DNA of 64,000 nt from Sphingorhabdus sp. (GTDB taxonomy: Bacteria > Pseudomonadota > Alphaproteobacteria > Sphingomonadales > Sphingomonadaceae): assembly GCA_028279555.1 (NCBI GenBank), contig JANQNO010000005.1, forward strand, positions 682,001 to 746,000, read 5' to 3'. The notes beneath the pieces were generated by a model. It searched no databases. It was not told the DNA's origin and was given only the letters and a program-made list of their open reading frames with translations. The position numbers and the translations under genes are program-made. This document shows, piece after piece, positions 28,191 to 39,500 of the stretch. Within the stretch, counting starts at the first letter, position 1. Each line of letters begins with the position of its first letter.

Positions 28191-29605
28191 CTCCGCGCCT
28201 CCGTCACGGCTTCGGCCAGACCTGCCGCCATCCGCGTGATATCGCCCGCGCCGAGGCAGACGATCATGTCATCGGCTGCAATTTCCTCCGCCAATTCTTT
28301 CGCAAGGTGCTCGCTGTCTTTCACCGTCCGTGCAGAGCGATGACCGCGCTGCTTTATCCCGGCTACCAACGCCTCTGAATCCACTCCATCGATTGGCTCC
28401 TCGCCAGCCGCATAAACCGGTGTTATATAGACGATATCAGCATCGTTGAAGGCTTGCTGAAACTCGTCCATATGGTCGTTGAGCCGTGAATAGCGGTGCG
28501 GCTGCGCGACCGCGATCACCCGCCCCTTGCTGCTTTCGCGCGCAGCCTCCAACACCGCGCGAATTTCCACCGGATGATGGCCATAATCATCGATAATGGA
28601 GGCGGTGCCGTCCCCCACATCGATTTCGCCGACTTTGGTGAAACGCCTTCTCACGCCGCCGAAACTCGAAAAGCCGTTCATCACCGCATCGTCGCTCATC
28701 CCCATTTCCAGGCCGACCGCCACTGCTGCGATTGCATTCTGGACGTTGTGGCGGCCCGGCATGGGCAGGTCGATGCCCTTAATCTCGCGCTTGCTACCAT
28801 CGCGCTGCGTGATCTGGACATCGAACCGATTGCCGCCCGAATGCGGCGTGACATTGGTTGCGCAGACATCGGCCTGCGCCGAAAAACCATAGGTTGTTAT
28901 TCGGCGGTCCCTGATCTGCGGTATGATCGACTGTACCTCGGGGTGGTCGAGGCACATGATCGCGGCACCATAGAAAGGCACATTCTCGACAAATTCCACA
29001 AAGGCACGTTTGATCGCATCGAAATCGCCATAATGGTCGAGATGCTCGGGATCGATATTGGTGACGACCGCGATGGTGCCATCGAGCCGGAGAAAGCTGC
29101 CGTCGCTTTCATCGGCCTCGACCACCATCCAGTCGCTGTCGCCCAGACGCGCATTGGAGCCATATTGGTTGATGATCCCGCCGTTGATTACGGTGGGATC
29201 GATACCGCCATGATCAAGCATAGCCGCTATCATCGATGTGGTCGTGGTCTTGCCATGCGTACCCGCCACCGCAACGGTGTTTTTGAGCCGCATGAGTTCG
29301 GCAAGCATCTCTGCCCGGCGAACCAGAGGAATCCGTCTTTCGAGCGCGGCATCGCGTTCGGGGTTGCCCTTTTTCACCGCCGTCGAGGTTACCACGACAG
29401 AGGCATCGCCCAGATTGTCTGCGCTGTGGCCGATCTTCACACCAATTCCCTTGCGGCGCAGACTTTCGACGACCGGGCTATCATTGAGGTCGCTGCCCTG
29501 CACCTTATAACCCAGATTGTGCATGACTTCGGCAATGCCGGACATACCGATGCCACCAATGCCGACAAAATGGATAACGCCGATGTCGGTTGGAACGCCC
29601 TTCAT
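28187..29605 (-). CDS. murC: UDP-N-acetylmuramate--L-alanine ligase
   Basis: MurC adds L-alanine to UDP-MurNAc. The 472-residue product has the N-terminal [18 protein letters not shown], the ATP loop [16 protein letters not shown], the conserved [12 protein letters not shown] and [14 protein letters not shown] near the C-terminal domain. The domain order of the Mur ligase family is intact. Its start overlaps the murG stop by 4 bases. Confidence 0.97.
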   Translation of the reverse strand: MKGVPTDIGVIHFVGIGGIGMSGIAEVMHNLGYKVQGSDLNDSPVVESLRRKGIGVKIGHSADNLGDASVVVTSTAVKKGNPERDAALERRIPLVRRAEMLAELMRLKNTVAVAGTHGKTTTTSMIAAMLDHGGIDPTVINGGIINQYGSNARLGDSDWMVVEADESDGSFLRLDGTIAVVTNIDPEHLDHYGDFDAIKRAFVEFVENVPFYGAAIMCLDHPEVQSIIPQIRDRRITTYGFSAQADVCATNVTPHSGGNRFDVQITQRDGSKREIKGIDLPMPGRHNVQNAIAAVAVGLEMGMSDDAVMNGFSSFGGVRRRFTKVGEIDVGDGTASIIDDYGHHPVEIRAVLEAARESSKGRVIAVAQPHRYSRLNDHMDEFQQAFNDADIVYITPVYAAGEEPIDGVDSEALVAGIKQRGHRSARTVKDSEHLAKELAEEIAADDMIVCLGAGDITRMAAGLAEAVTEARR

Positions 29606-30786
29606 ACCGCCATTTCTCGTGCCGTCGCGGGCTGCGCTGCACCAAAGCCAGAGGGTTTCTGGTCTTTCACTTTTGCCGATTTCATAGTCGGCGCTGCGCC
29701 AAACCCTTCAACGAGATCGGCAATATCCTGAACCGCGTTGGGCCGGCCGCATTTCCAGGCTGCCCTGGCCGCATTTTCAAGTGCGCCCGTTTTCATGGCG
29801 ATGGCCTGAACCTGTTTGGCGAGTTCGACCGGCGTGAATTTCGGCTGAGCTATCGCGCGCGCGCCGCCCGCAGTAACCATTTCCTTCACATTGTGGCTTT
29901 GGTGATCGTCGGTGGCGATGGGAAGCGGCACGAGAATGGCAGGCCGCCCGGCGCAGGTCAGCTCCGCGATTGTCGAGGCACCGGCCCGCCCGATGACCAG
30001 ATGCGCCCAGCCCAGCCGGTCAGGAAGATCGGGCAGATAGGTCGCCAGCTCTGCAGGAATTTCATGCTTGGCGTAGCTTTCACGGACCCGTTCGATATCC
30101 TCCTCACGGCATTGCTGGGTCACTTGCAGGCGGCGGCGCAGATTGAGCGGCAGGCGCGCAAGTCCGTCCGGCACGACGTCAGACAATATCGTCGCGCCCT
30201 GGCTGCCGCCGGTGACCAAAACGCGAAAAATCCCGTCTTCATCGAGCGGTGGATAATCCTGTTCGCGCAGCGCCAACACGGCCTCTCGAACAGGATTTCC
30301 GAGCAGATGCACCTTGTCCTTCATCGCGGGCTTCAATCGCTGGATGTCGGGATAGGCCGTGATGATGCCATTGACCTTGCGCGCGGTTAGCCGGTTGACC
30401 CTGCCGAGCACAGCATTCTGCTCATGCACCAATGTCGGTATATCGCTCGAAAAAGCGCCCAGCAGGGCAGGAAATGCAGGGTAGCCGCCGAAGCCGACCA
30501 CAACGCTCGGCGCGAAGCTGGAATAAAGCTGCTTTGCCATGCGTCGGCCGCGCCAGATTGCACGCGCGCCGCCAACCCAGCTGGTGGGGTTTTTGGTGAT
30601 GCGCCCCGCAGGCAAAATATGGGTCGCCATCTTGTCGGGGCTGCCGGGGATTTTGCTCCCGCGTTCGTCGGTAACCAATGCGACATGATGACCGCGCCGA
30701 AGCAGCTCTGCACCAAGCGCATAGGCCGGCATAATATGCCCGCCAGTGCCGCCTGCAGCGAGTACATAATGGCGCGATATCGTCAT
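29602..30786 (-). CDS. murG: Lipid II synthase MurG
   Basis: MurG is the peripheral GT28 glycosyltransferase that adds GlcNAc to lipid I. The 394-residue product has the N-terminal glycine loop [43 protein letters not shown] and the UDP-GlcNAc-binding [19 protein letters not shown] ... [10 protein letters not shown] roughly 30-residue hydrophilic C-terminal tail extends past the usual end. It starts two bases after the ftsW stop and overlaps murC by 4 bases. Confidence 0.97.
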   Translation of the reverse strand: MTISRHYVLAAGGTGGHIMPAYALGAELLRRGHHVALVTDERGSKIPGSPDKMATHILPAGRITKNPTSWVGGARAIWRGRRMAKQLYSSFAPSVVVGFGGYPAFPALLGAFSSDIPTLVHEQNAVLGRVNRLTARKVNGIITAYPDIQRLKPAMKDKVHLLGNPVREAVLALREQDYPPLDEDGIFRVLVTGGSQGATILSDVVPDGLARLPLNLRRRLQVTQQCREEDIERVRESYAKHEIPAELATYLPDLPDRLGWAHLVIGRAGASTIAELTCAGRPAILVPLPIATDDHQSHNVKEMVTAGGARAIAQPKFTPVELAKQVQAIAMKTGALENAARAAWKCGRPNAVQDIADLVEGFGAAPTMKSAKVKDQKPSGFGAAQPATAREMAV

Positions 30787-30788
30787 CG

Positions 30789-32006
30789 CTAGCCGCCATC
30801 CCGCATATAGCGCGAGCGGTCAAGATAGGGGTTGCGCTTGGTGAGTGCCAAAATGAAACCGCAGGTTATGCAGAGCGCGAGCACCGAAGATCCGCCATAG
30901 CTGACAAAGGGAAGCGTCATGCCCTTGGATGGAAATATCCCCAGATTGACTGCCATATTGATCATCGCCTGACCCACAAATTGCGCGATCAGACCGGTTA
31001 CCGCCAGTACTGTAAAAGTGTCTCTTTCATCGAGCAGCCGGATAACCACGCGGATCAGGATAGCCAGGAAGACTATCGCGATCACCATGCAGGCAAGCAG
31101 GCCAAATTCCTCGCCGATCACCGAAAAGATATAGTCGGTTTGCGCTTCCGGCAGACTGAATTTCTTGGTCCCCAGCCCCGGCCCCACGCCAATCAATCCG
31201 CCGGCGACAAGCGTCGCCATTGCCATCTTGTCATGGGTCAGCCCCTCGGTTCCGAAAATCCACGCATCTATGCGCTGGGTAGCAACCGGATAGTAGTTAT
31301 AGGCGACTACGAGCAGCACGGCACCGCCAACTACCATTCCCCAAAGCCGCCAGGCCGGAATACCGTAGACCATCATCAGCGCAAACCATACGCCGGCGAG
31401 CAGCACCGTTTGGCCCAGATCAGGCTGAGCCAGTAGGAAAATCGCAATATAGCCCGTAATGCCCATCGTAATTCCGGCAAGCGGTAGCTTGCCCTTCTTG
31501 ACCTTCCAGGACAATATCCAGGCCATCGTGATCGCGTAAAATGGCTTGAGGAATTCCGAAGGCTGAATTGTTGCCGGCCCCCAGCCGATCCAGCGCTGCG
31601 CTCCGTTCACCTCCTTGCCCAGAAAGGGCACCAGCATGAGCAGTCCCAGCAGCACCAAAAAGCCGAAAATCGCCAGCCGGCGCGCCTGTTCGCGCGGATA
31701 CATGGATATGAACAGCATCAGCGGTATGCCAACCGCGATCCACATGAGCTGCTTGAAGAAGAAATAGAGTTCTGGCAGCTGAACGGCGGCAGTCGACAGC
31801 CGACGGGCACCGGCGGGCGAAGCGGCAGCGACTGCAAGCAGGCCAATGGCCATCAGCCCAAGCATGAGCGAGAGCAGAACCCGATCGAGTTCCCAGAACC
31901 AGACGCCGAGCGGCGAACGATCACCCCGGCCCAAACGGTTTGAAAGCCCGACCTTGCCTGTCTTGGCCGCCAAGACCCAAGGCACTTCCTGCGTCGTTGC
32001 CGTCAT
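30789..32006 (-). CDS. ftsW: SEDS peptidoglycan glycosyltransferase FtsW
   Basis: FtsW polymerises lipid II at the septum together with FtsI. The 405-residue product has about ten membrane helices, VNGAQRWIGWGPATIQPSEFLK (conserved extracellular loop), LLAQPDLGQTVLL and the C-terminal GMTLPFVSYGGSSVLALCI. The ATG at 32006 overlaps the murD stop as ATGA; the longer open frame is an artefact inside murD. The N-terminus of about 45 residues is cytoplasmic and basic. Confidence 0.96.
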   Translation of the reverse strand: MTATTQEVPWVLAAKTGKVGLSNRLGRGDRSPLGVWFWELDRVLLSLMLGLMAIGLLAVAAASPAGARRLSTAAVQLPELYFFFKQLMWIAVGIPLMLFISMYPREQARRLAIFGFLVLLGLLMLVPFLGKEVNGAQRWIGWGPATIQPSEFLKPFYAITMAWILSWKVKKGKLPLAGITMGITGYIAIFLLAQPDLGQTVLLAGVWFALMMVYGIPAWRLWGMVVGGAVLLVVAYNYYPVATQRIDAWIFGTEGLTHDKMAMATLVAGGLIGVGPGLGTKKFSLPEAQTDYIFSVIGEEFGLLACMVIAIVFLAILIRVVIRLLDERDTFTVLAVTGLIAQFVGQAMINMAVNLGIFPSKGMTLPFVSYGGSSVLALCITCGFILALTKRNPYLDRSRYMRDGG

Positions 32007-33310
32007 GCTGCTTTTCCCCCGACAAGATTGTGCACGGCGGCCTTGAAACAATCCCCCCGCGCCTCGAAATCCTTGAATTGATCGAACGACGCGCAGGCGG
32101 GCGAAAGCAGGATGACTTCTCCAGGCTGTGCTTCGCTGGCGGCTTGCGCCACCGCCGTAACGATCATTTCGCAATTTTCAGCCGGCATGTGCGCGGCCAG
32201 CAACTTGGCATATTCGGGCCCGGCTTCACCCACCGTATAGGCTTTCACCACATTGCCGAAATTCGCTTCGCATTCGGACAGCTCGTCTCCCTTAGGCTGG
32301 CCGCCAACGATCCAGCGAATACGCGGATAGGCCGCCAGCGCCGGCGCGGTCGACGCTGCATTGGTCGCCTTGCTGTCATTGACAAAGAGCACGCCGCCCT
32401 GCTCGGCGACAATCTCCATCCGGTGCTCCAGGCCGCGAAAGCTGGCGAAAGCAGCCCGCCATTGCGCCTCCGACAGCCCAAGCGCCTCTGCAATCTCGAT
32501 CGCCACGGCAGCATTTTGAAGATTGTGCGGGCCCTGCAGCGAGGGCCATTGTTCCTGACCGATGACCAGCGCGGGATCTGCTATATGGAAACAGCCTTGA
32601 TCCTTGAATTCCCTAACCTTTTGGGCAATCGCAAGCGTATCGGCATCTCCATTTCCGAAAACGGCATGCTGCCGCCGCCCCTGCATCGCCATCAGGCGCG
32701 CCTTGGACGCTTTGTAGCCTTCATATCCGTCATAGCGGTTGAGATGATCGGGCGAAAGGTTGATGAGCGCAGCCACATCGCAGCCAAGGCTATGCGTCAG
32801 GTCGATCTGATAGCTCGATAATTCCAGAACATAGACGCCGCCCGGCCCCAACGGTTCCTGCGACAGGATCGGCACGCCGATATTGCCGCCCAGCCTGACC
32901 GGGAGAGCCGCGCTCTTCAGCATGTGGTGAACCAGCGCGGTTGTCGTCGACTTTCCATTCGTGCCGGTGATTCCAACCACCCGGTGCGCCGGCAAGTCGC
33001 CGCGCGCCTGCGCAAACAATTCGATGTCGCCGATGATAGGAACGCCTACCTTCGCGGCGAAATCGGCGATCGGATGGGTGTTGAGCGGGACGCCGGGGGA
33101 AACAACGATTCCGTCAAACCCGGCCAGATCTATTGTCATGGGATCGGCCAGTTCTGCCAAACCGGACACCGCATCGCGGGCCTCTGCGCGCGTGTCCCAA
33201 GCTACAATCTGTGCGCCGCTTGCCGCAAGGCTGCGCACGGCAGACAGCCCCGAGCGCGCCAGGCCCAAAAGGGCATATTTCTTGTCGGCAAAGGCGCTGC
33301 TGGTAATCAT
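32003..33310 (-). CDS. murD: UDP-N-acetylmuramoylalanine--D-glutamate ligase
   Basis: MurD adds D-glutamate to UDP-MurNAc-L-Ala. The 435-residue product shows [18 protein letters not shown] near the start, the ATP loop [35 protein letters not shown] and [19 protein letters not shown] at the C-terminus. Overlaps of 4 bases occur with mraY and ftsW. Confidence 0.97.
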   Translation of the reverse strand: MITSSAFADKKYALLGLARSGLSAVRSLAASGAQIVAWDTRAEARDAVSGLAELADPMTIDLAGFDGIVVSPGVPLNTHPIADFAAKVGVPIIGDIELFAQARGDLPAHRVVGITGTNGKSTTTALVHHMLKSAALPVRLGGNIGVPILSQEPLGPGGVYVLELSSYQIDLTHSLGCDVAALINLSPDHLNRYDGYEGYKASKARLMAMQGRRQHAVFGNGDADTLAIAQKVREFKDQGCFHIADPALVIGQEQWPSLQGPHNLQNAAVAIEIAEALGLSEAQWRAAFASFRGLEHRMEIVAEQGGVLFVNDSKATNAASTAPALAAYPRIRWIVGGQPKGDELSECEANFGNVVKAYTVGEAGPEYAKLLAAHMPAENCEMIVTAVAQAASEAQPGEVILLSPACASFDQFKDFEARGDCFKAAVHNLVGGKAA

Positions 33311-34386
33311 CTGAGTTTCAATGTCGACAATCCGGCCAATGCGAGCACGAAAGCGATAATCCAGAAGCGGATCACGACTGTCGTTTCGTGCCAGCCCAGC
33401 TGTTCAAAATGATGGTGGATCGGGGCCATGCGGAAAACGCGCCTGCCCGTGCGTTTGAACCAGAAGACCTGGATGATCACCGAAAGCGCTTCGACCACGA
33501 AGAGCCCTCCGATTATGGCGAGAACAAATTCATGATGGGCGACGACCGCGATCGCACCCAGCGTACCGCCCAGCGCGAGGCTCCCGGTATCGCCCATGAA
33601 AACAGCTGCCGGTGGAGCGTTAAACCAGAGAAAGGCGAGCCCCGCGCCGACAATCGCTCCGCACAGAATGGCAAGGTCGCCGGCCCCCAAGATGAAGGGT
33701 AGACCGAGATATTCGGAATAGACCTTGTTGCCCACCAGATAGGCAATCAGCATAAAAGCGATCGACGCAATGATAACAGGCATTGTCGCCAGCCCGTCAA
33801 GCCCATCGGTCAGATTGACCGCATTGCCGAAGGCGACAATCACGAAGGCACCAAAGGCAATATACCACAGGCCGATATTGATCACCGGACCATTGACGAA
33901 GGGGATATACAGATCCCCTGCCCCGGTGCCATGTTCCGCCACGATCAATGTAACGGCGACCCCGGCGATCAGAAATTCGAACAGCAGGCGAACCTTTCCA
34001 GACACGCCCTTGTGGCTGCGCTTTCTGACCTTGTCATAGTCATCCATAAAGCCCACGAGACCGAAACCGCTCAGCACAATCAGACAGGCCCAGACATACA
34101 GGTTGGACAGATCCATCCACAGCAGCATCGATGTCGCGATCGCCGTCAGCATCATCAATCCGCCCATGGTCGGCGTACCTGCTTTGGCAAGATGCGATTG
34201 GGGGCCATCGTCGCGGATCGGCTGCCCCTTGCCCTGCCTCACGCGCAGCATGTTGATGAATTTGGGGCCGATAATCAGGCCGATCAGGAGCGCCGTCCCA
34301 ACCGCGCCGCCCGAGCGAAATGTCAGATAGCGAAAGAGATTCCACACGCCTTCGAATTCAAATAATTCTGCCAGCCAATAAAACAT
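33307..34386 (-). CDS. mraY: Phospho-MurNAc-pentapeptide-transferase MraY
   Basis: MraY forms lipid I by moving phospho-MurNAc-pentapeptide onto undecaprenyl phosphate. The 359-residue product has about ten membrane helices, the cytosolic catalytic segments [18 protein letters not shown] and [16 protein letters not shown], and the [15 protein letters not shown] loop. The N-terminal part ([22 protein letters not shown]) is typical of alphaproteobacteria. Its start abuts murF with a 1-base overlap. Confidence 0.97.
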   Translation of the reverse strand: MFYWLAELFEFEGVWNLFRYLTFRSGGAVGTALLIGLIIGPKFINMLRVRQGKGQPIRDDGPQSHLAKAGTPTMGGLMMLTAIATSMLLWMDLSNLYVWACLIVLSGFGLVGFMDDYDKVRKRSHKGVSGKVRLLFEFLIAGVAVTLIVAEHGTGAGDLYIPFVNGPVINIGLWYIAFGAFVIVAFGNAVNLTDGLDGLATMPVIIASIAFMLIAYLVGNKVYSEYLGLPFILGAGDLAILCGAIVGAGLAFLWFNAPPAAVFMGDTGSLALGGTLGAIAVVAHHEFVLAIIGGLFVVEALSVIIQVFWFKRTGRRVFRMAPIHHHFEQLGWHETTVVIRFWIIAFVLALAGLSTLKLR

Positions 34387-35777
34387 TAATTCTCCCCAGC
34401 GCTGAGCGCACTGACAAATTTTGACAGCCCTACTGCGTTTGACCCTTTGACGAGAATGGCATCGCCGTTCCCGAGATATGGCTTTAGAATCTCCAATGCC
34501 TCGTCAGCGCTGCCGCAATGGTCGAATTTCGCCGGTCCCTCAACCCCTGAAGCAAGGCGATCTGCAAGAATTTGCATTTCTTCCCCGATGAGCAGCGCGT
34601 AATCCACCCGGGCTGCTGCAAGCGGCGCGGCCAACCCGGCATGATATTCGTCGCTCCTCTCGCCAAGCTCTTTCATCGCACCAAGCACGGCAATGCGCTT
34701 CGATGCCTCAGCTGTACCCAGTTGCGCGATCGTCGCTGCCATCGATGCTGGGTTGGCGTTGTAGCTCTCATCGATCAGCAAAGCGCTGCCGCCTCCGGCT
34801 AGCGAAATCTCGATCCGCTGGCCGCGCCCCTGCATGCCGCCCAGCTCAGCCAGCGCCAGTCCAGCCGAGGCAAGATCCCCTCCCACAGCTTCGACGGCAG
34901 CAAGCACCGCGAGCGAGTTGGCGATCCAATAATCACCGGGCTGCGATATCGTGTAGCACAGCGACGAATGCACGAGCTTGGCCGTAACCAGCGAGCCGCC
35001 ATTTTCGGATGCAACATGATCCACCACACGGATGTCCGCGCCTTCATCAAAGCCAAAACTGAGCACCGTCCCGGCATATTTCTCCGCCGTTTCCGCAAGC
35101 AGCCGGTAATGCCTGTTGTCGGCCGGAATGATTGCAATTCCGCCGTCGGTCAGCCCCTCGAAAATCTCGGCCTTTGCGCGCGCAATACCGGTTTCATCCT
35201 CGAAATGTTCGATATGGGCGGGCGCGATTGTCGTTATAATGGCGACATCGGGCCGGACAATCTGCGTAAGCGCACTCAGCTCGCCAGCATGATTCATGCC
35301 CATTTCGAAGACGCCGAATATGCTCTCGCGCGGCATTCGCGCCATGCTCAATGGAACACCGACATGATTGTTGTAGCTTTTGACCGAACGATGAGCCTTC
35401 CCGCGAGAACTACGGTCGAGCGCGGCAAAGAGTGCTTCCTTGGTTCCCGTTTTCCCGGCTGACCCGGTGACCCCGATGATCCTGGCCTTGCTGCGCTGCC
35501 GCGATGCAGCGGCCAGATCAATAAGCGCGCGGTGCGTATCGGCGACCAGAATATGTGGATGCTCGGTCGCAGCGCCTACAATCGTGCCGGCAGCTCCTTG
35601 CATAAAGGCTTGGTCGACAAACAGATGCCCATCGCTTTGCTCACCTTTCAGCGCAAAAAACAGATCGCCCTTGCCAATCTCCCTGGAATCAAACGCCACA
35701 CCATCGCAAGCGAAATCCTGCGAAGCCTCGCCGCCGGTTGCTTCGGATATCTCCTGTGACGTCCAGAGGGCGGTCAT
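34386..35777 (-). CDS. murF: UDP-MurNAc-tripeptide--D-Ala-D-Ala ligase MurF
   Basis: MurF attaches D-Ala-D-Ala to complete the pentapeptide. The 463-residue product has [23 protein letters not shown] (N-terminal domain), the ATP loop [32 protein letters not shown] and [16 protein letters not shown]. The ATG at 35777 overlaps the murE stop by 4 bases and is preferred over a start three codons upstream. Confidence 0.96.
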   Translation of the reverse strand: MTALWTSQEISEATGGEASQDFACDGVAFDSREIGKGDLFFALKGEQSDGHLFVDQAFMQGAAGTIVGAATEHPHILVADTHRALIDLAAASRQRSKARIIGVTGSAGKTGTKEALFAALDRSSRGKAHRSVKSYNNHVGVPLSMARMPRESIFGVFEMGMNHAGELSALTQIVRPDVAIITTIAPAHIEHFEDETGIARAKAEIFEGLTDGGIAIIPADNRHYRLLAETAEKYAGTVLSFGFDEGADIRVVDHVASENGGSLVTAKLVHSSLCYTISQPGDYWIANSLAVLAAVEAVGGDLASAGLALAELGGMQGRGQRIEISLAGGGSALLIDESYNANPASMAATIAQLGTAEASKRIAVLGAMKELGERSDEYHAGLAAPLAAARVDYALLIGEEMQILADRLASGVEGPAKFDHCGSADEALEILKPYLGNGDAILVKGSNAVGLSKFVSALSAGEN

Positions 35778-37201
35778 GCGGCGCACTCCCGCGCGATCTG
35801 CACATCGTCGAATGGCAAGGTCCGGTCTCCAAAGATCTGTCCCTGCTCATGTCCCTTGCCCGCTACAAGGATGATATCTTCGGCATCTGCGCAAGCAATC
35901 GCCTCGGAAATCGCCTCGCGCCGGTCTCCGATTTCCCTTGCTTCAGGTGCGCCGGCCAGAATTTCCTTGCGGATGGATGCAGGGTCTTCGCTACGCGGAT
36001 TATCGTCGGTCACAATCACAATATCGGCATCCGCAGCCGCAACCTTGCCCATTTCGGCCCGCTTGCCTTTATCGCGGTCGCCGCCTGCACCAATAACGGC
36101 AATCAGCTTGCCTTTCGTATGCGGGCGCATAGCGGCAATGGCGGCAATCAGGGCATCGGGCGTGTGGGCATAGTCGACATAGACTGGCGCGCCGCTGCGC
36201 GAAATGACAGCGCGCTCGAGACGCCCGCGCACCGGCTGCAGCCGCGAAAGATTGGCAATCACCGCTGCCGCATCCTCACCGCTGGCAATACAGATCGCAG
36301 CTGCCATCAGCGCATTGGCAGCCTGATAGGCTCCAATCAGCGGTAACTTGACGCGATATTCGGTGCCCTGCAGTGACAGCGCCAAATCCTGCCCCAACTG
36401 TGTGGGCTCCTGGCTGTTCAGAAGAATTCCCTGGCCGGATTTTCCTACCGTTATCAGGCGCAGGCCACGCTTTTCTGCCTGCGCTATGGCGCGCTCTGAC
36501 CATTCATCATCGGTCCAGATAACCGCTGTGCCATCTTCATCGACAACTTCGCCGAAAAGCCGCATCTTGGCCTCGAAATAGTCTTCCATACCGGCATGAT
36601 AGTCGAGGTGATCGCGACTGAGATTGGTGAAAGCGGCAATCTGAACAGGCAGGCCTTCATTGCGGTATTGGGAGAGGCCGTGGCTGGATGCTTCATAGAC
36701 AATGTGGCTCACACCTTCCCGGGCCAGGCCCGACATGTTGGACAGGAAGGTTACAATGTCTGGCGTGGTCAGCCCGGTTTTCTCCTGCGTTTCCGCCGTA
36801 GTGACGCCCAGCGTCCCGATCGAAGCCGCATTGTGTCCGGCCATCCGCCAAAGCTGGCGCGTCATTTCGGCGGTCGACGTTTTACCATTGGTGCCCGTTA
36901 CCGCCGCCACATGAGCCGGAACGGGCTGAAAGAAGCGAGCAGCCAGCAAAGCGAATGTCCGCCGCGGTTCGCCTGCACCGATATGCACCGCACCATCGAC
37001 TGCCGCTTCTTTGCGCGCCACGATGCCGACAGCACCGGCCTCAACAGCGGCTGAAATAAAATCCTCGCCATTGAATTTGGTGCCGCGAAAGGCGCCGAAG
37101 ATATTGCCGGGCGCAACCTTTCGGTGGTCGATGGCAAAGCCGGTCACGGCTTGCTGCGCAGCCGGGCTATCCAAACCGTCGATCAAGGCACCAAGCAGCA
37201 T
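35774..37201 (-). CDS. murE: UDP-MurNAc-L-Ala-D-Glu--meso-DAP ligase MurE
   Basis: MurE adds the third residue of the stem peptide. The 475-residue product has the ATP loop GTNGKTSTAEMTRQLW, SSHGLSQYR, NLSRDHLDYHAGMEDYF and VDYAHTPDALIAAI. The DNPR motif (DDNPRSEDP) marks specificity for meso-diaminopimelate, as expected in Gram-negative bacteria. The ATG at 37201 overlaps the ftsI stop by one base. Confidence 0.97.
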   Translation of the reverse strand: MLLGALIDGLDSPAAQQAVTGFAIDHRKVAPGNIFGAFRGTKFNGEDFISAAVEAGAVGIVARKEAAVDGAVHIGAGEPRRTFALLAARFFQPVPAHVAAVTGTNGKTSTAEMTRQLWRMAGHNAASIGTLGVTTAETQEKTGLTTPDIVTFLSNMSGLAREGVSHIVYEASSHGLSQYRNEGLPVQIAAFTNLSRDHLDYHAGMEDYFEAKMRLFGEVVDEDGTAVIWTDDEWSERAIAQAEKRGLRLITVGKSGQGILLNSQEPTQLGQDLALSLQGTEYRVKLPLIGAYQAANALMAAAICIASGEDAAAVIANLSRLQPVRGRLERAVISRSGAPVYVDYAHTPDALIAAIAAMRPHTKGKLIAVIGAGGDRDKGKRAEMGKVAAADADIVIVTDDNPRSEDPASIRKEILAGAPEAREIGDRREAISEAIACADAEDIILVAGKGHEQGQIFGDRTLPFDDVQIARECAA

Positions 37202-38934
37202 TATGTTCCCTTCGGTGCCCAAAGCAGCGGAGTCAGTTCGGAAACGTCGACATCCCGCCGTGTATCCGGAATCACACCAAGCAGCGGTCCGACGCGATTG
37301 ACCGTCTTCTTGACGATGGGTGCAGCGGTATAGCCAGCGGTCCGCTGGAATGCCGTCGCCTCTGTGCCTATCGGCTCATCCACCATAGTGACGATCACAT
37401 AGCGGGGATTATCCATAGGAAAGGCCGCTGCAAAAGTCGCGACCACCAGATTGCGCGCATAGCCACCCTCGGCCGGTTTTTCCGCCGAGCCGGTTTTCCC
37501 GCCTACGCGGTAACCCTTGGCATCAGCATTTTTGCCGGTACCGTCGACGACTATCATGCGCAGCAGCTGGCGCATTCGTGCACTCGTCGCGGCTGAAAAG
37601 ACCCGCCGCTCCTCGATTTTGTCGCCGGGTTTCGCCTTGAGCAAGGTCGCTGGCCGCCACATGCCGCCATTAACCATCGCCGAATAGGCGGTGGCGAGAT
37701 GAAGCGGAGTGACCGAAATGCCGTGCCCGTAGCCAACGGTCATATTGGTCACTCTGCCCCAGTTTCTGGGCCAGAGCGGCTTAGCTCTTTCGCCCAGCTC
37801 GACCGCCGGCCTTTCATTGAAAGCAAGCTTGCGCAGCATCACTTCCATCCGCTGTTTACCGAGATTGTCCGCGATCCGTGCTGTCACGATATTCGAACTG
37901 TGGACCAGCGTTTCAGGCACATTGAGCCAGCGGCCCATGGGATGGGTATCACGAATCTTGAAACCATCGATCGAAATTGGCTCGGTTGCGTTATACCTGA
38001 TCGCCAGATCGCGCACCGAGCCGGCATCAAGCGCCGCTGCAACGGTAAGCGGTTTGAACGTTGATCCAAGTTCATAGACCCGGTTGGTGACATTGTTGAC
38101 TTGCCGGGAGAGCGGATATTTGCCCTCGATCACTGCTTCGCCATGCTCCGGAATATTCGCGAACAAGGGCCTGTTCGGGTTGAAGGAAGGTAGCGTGGCC
38201 ATCGCCATCACCTCGCCCGTCTTGACATCGAGAATAACCCCGGCAGCGCCTTTTGCGCCTGTCTTGCGCATGCCCGAGGCCAGCTCGCTTTCGAGCGCGG
38301 CCTGCACTCTTTCATCGATGGAAAGCTCGACTGGCTTGCCGCGCTGTTCGGGATCGGTCAGCCGCTCGTCAAGCAAGCGCTCCATGCCAAGCGCGCCTTT
38401 GCCATCACGGTTTACAAATCCCAATAGGTGGGCCGCGAGTTCGTGCTGGGGGTAGAGCCTTTCATCCTCTCGCGGAAATTCGATCGCGATTTCTCCGAGA
38501 TCATGCACCTGGCGAACCTGACGCGGAAGCGCGCGTTTCATCAAATATCCGGGCCGCTTGGCGTTGAGTTTTTCGTAGAATTCTTCGGCAGTTTTCTGTG
38601 GGAAGATTTGCGCCAATTGCTCCGACAATTCCCGCTTGTCTCCCATGATTTTTTCAGGCTTCACCCAAATCGCATACGCTTTGATACTGCGCGCAAGCGG
38701 AACACCGCGGCGGCTGACGATATCGCCGCGCGGCGGCACATAGCTGGTCGCGGTCGCACCAAATGCCCGCGTTCCTTCGAACAGAGCAAGCGATGCAAGC
38801 CGGCCAATGATGAGCATCACAAAAGCGGCAAAGAGCGCAGCAAGAACAAGCAAACGCCAGAATGCAAGGGCGGCGAATGGTTCATTCCTACGTCCGCTTT
38901 TGCGGGTAACCGTTCGCGCTACATAGGTTGTCAC
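37201..38934 (-). CDS. ftsI: Septal peptidoglycan transpeptidase FtsI (PBP3)
   Basis: FtsI is the class B penicillin-binding protein that cross-links septal wall with FtsW. The 577-residue product has one membrane helix near residues 30-52, a PBP dimer domain (RGDIVSRRGVPLARS), the active-site Ser 291 in GSTFKPL, an SxN motif in HSSNIVTARIADNL and KTG in VGGKTGSAEKP. A GTG start overlaps the stop of the FtsL-like gene by 4 bases (GTGA). Confidence 0.96.
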   Translation of the reverse strand: MTTYVARTVTRKSGRRNEPFAALAFWRLLVLAALFAAFVMLIIGRLASLALFEGTRAFGATATSYVPPRGDIVSRRGVPLARSIKAYAIWVKPEKIMGDKRELSEQLAQIFPQKTAEEFYEKLNAKRPGYLMKRALPRQVRQVHDLGEIAIEFPREDERLYPQHELAAHLLGFVNRDGKGALGMERLLDERLTDPEQRGKPVELSIDERVQAALESELASGMRKTGAKGAAGVILDVKTGEVMAMATLPSFNPNRPLFANIPEHGEAVIEGKYPLSRQVNNVTNRVYELGSTFKPLTVAAALDAGSVRDLAIRYNATEPISIDGFKIRDTHPMGRWLNVPETLVHSSNIVTARIADNLGKQRMEVMLRKLAFNERPAVELGERAKPLWPRNWGRVTNMTVGYGHGISVTPLHLATAYSAMVNGGMWRPATLLKAKPGDKIEERRVFSAATSARMRQLLRMIVVDGTGKNADAKGYRVGGKTGSAEKPAEGGYARNLVVATFAAAFPMDNPRYVIVTMVDEPIGTEATAFQRTAGYTAAPIVKKTVNRVGPLLGVIPDTRRDVDVSELTPLLWAPKGT

Positions 38935-39500
38935 CGCCCTGCCTTTTCTTCCCGAGATTGATTTTCGATTTCGTCAAGCGCCTCATCGGACAGCAATTGC
39001 TCTTCCATCTTGGCCAGCCGCTCAGTCCGGTCTTCGTCACCTGAAACAACCGGTGCCCCTCCCCTCAGCTCTGCGACACTCTGCTCCTCGCTTTCGCTCA
39101 GCGGCTTTTCGCCAGCCTCTTCCGAGGGAATCCCCGAGCCGATAATGCCAGCCGGACCATCACCCCCTATGGCAGCCGCCACATAGACGGGCCGCGTCTT
39201 GTCCTTGCGGTCTAGATCGGCAAGTGCGTTCTCACCGTCCAGAAACTGCTCAGCGGTCGGCGGCCTGTAGCCATAGAGCAACTCGTTCCATTCCTCGAGT
39301 TGGCCCAGATTGGCGCGCGTCCGAAGCTCGGCCTCAAGGAAATCGATTTCCCGTTTTGTCTCAATGATCTGCCGGTCGATCTTGACAAGATCACTATGCA
39401 ATGTCGCAACGTTGAGCGACAGCGGATAGAGCAGAATGGCGACCAGACAAACCAGCGCCATCCACCCCAGATTCTTCAGCCGCTTGATTGCAAGGCTCAT
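38931..39500 (-). CDS. FtsL-like divisome protein with long acidic tail
   Basis: The 189-residue product occupies the ftsL position between rsmH and ftsI. A membrane helix ([22 protein letters not shown], about residues 13-34) is followed by a short coiled-coil-like stretch ([22 protein letters not shown]) and a '[11 protein letters not shown]' segment, the FtsL layout. Unlike typical FtsL (about 100-120 aa), it continues with a region rich in Glu, Asp and Ala. It likely stabilises FtsI/FtsW with FtsB-type partners. Sequence identity to named FtsL is not obvious by eye, so the call rests on topology and position. Both ends overlap neighbours by 4 bases. Confidence 0.8.
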   Translation of the reverse strand: MSLAIKRLKNLGWMALVCLVAILLYPLSLNVATLHSDLVKIDRQIIETKREIDFLEAELRTRANLGQLEEWNELLYGYRPPTAEQFLDGENALADLDRKDKTRPVYVAAAIGGDGPAGIIGSGIPSEEAGEKPLSESEEQSVAELRGGAPVVSGDEDRTERLAKMEEQLLSDEALDEIENQSREEKAGR

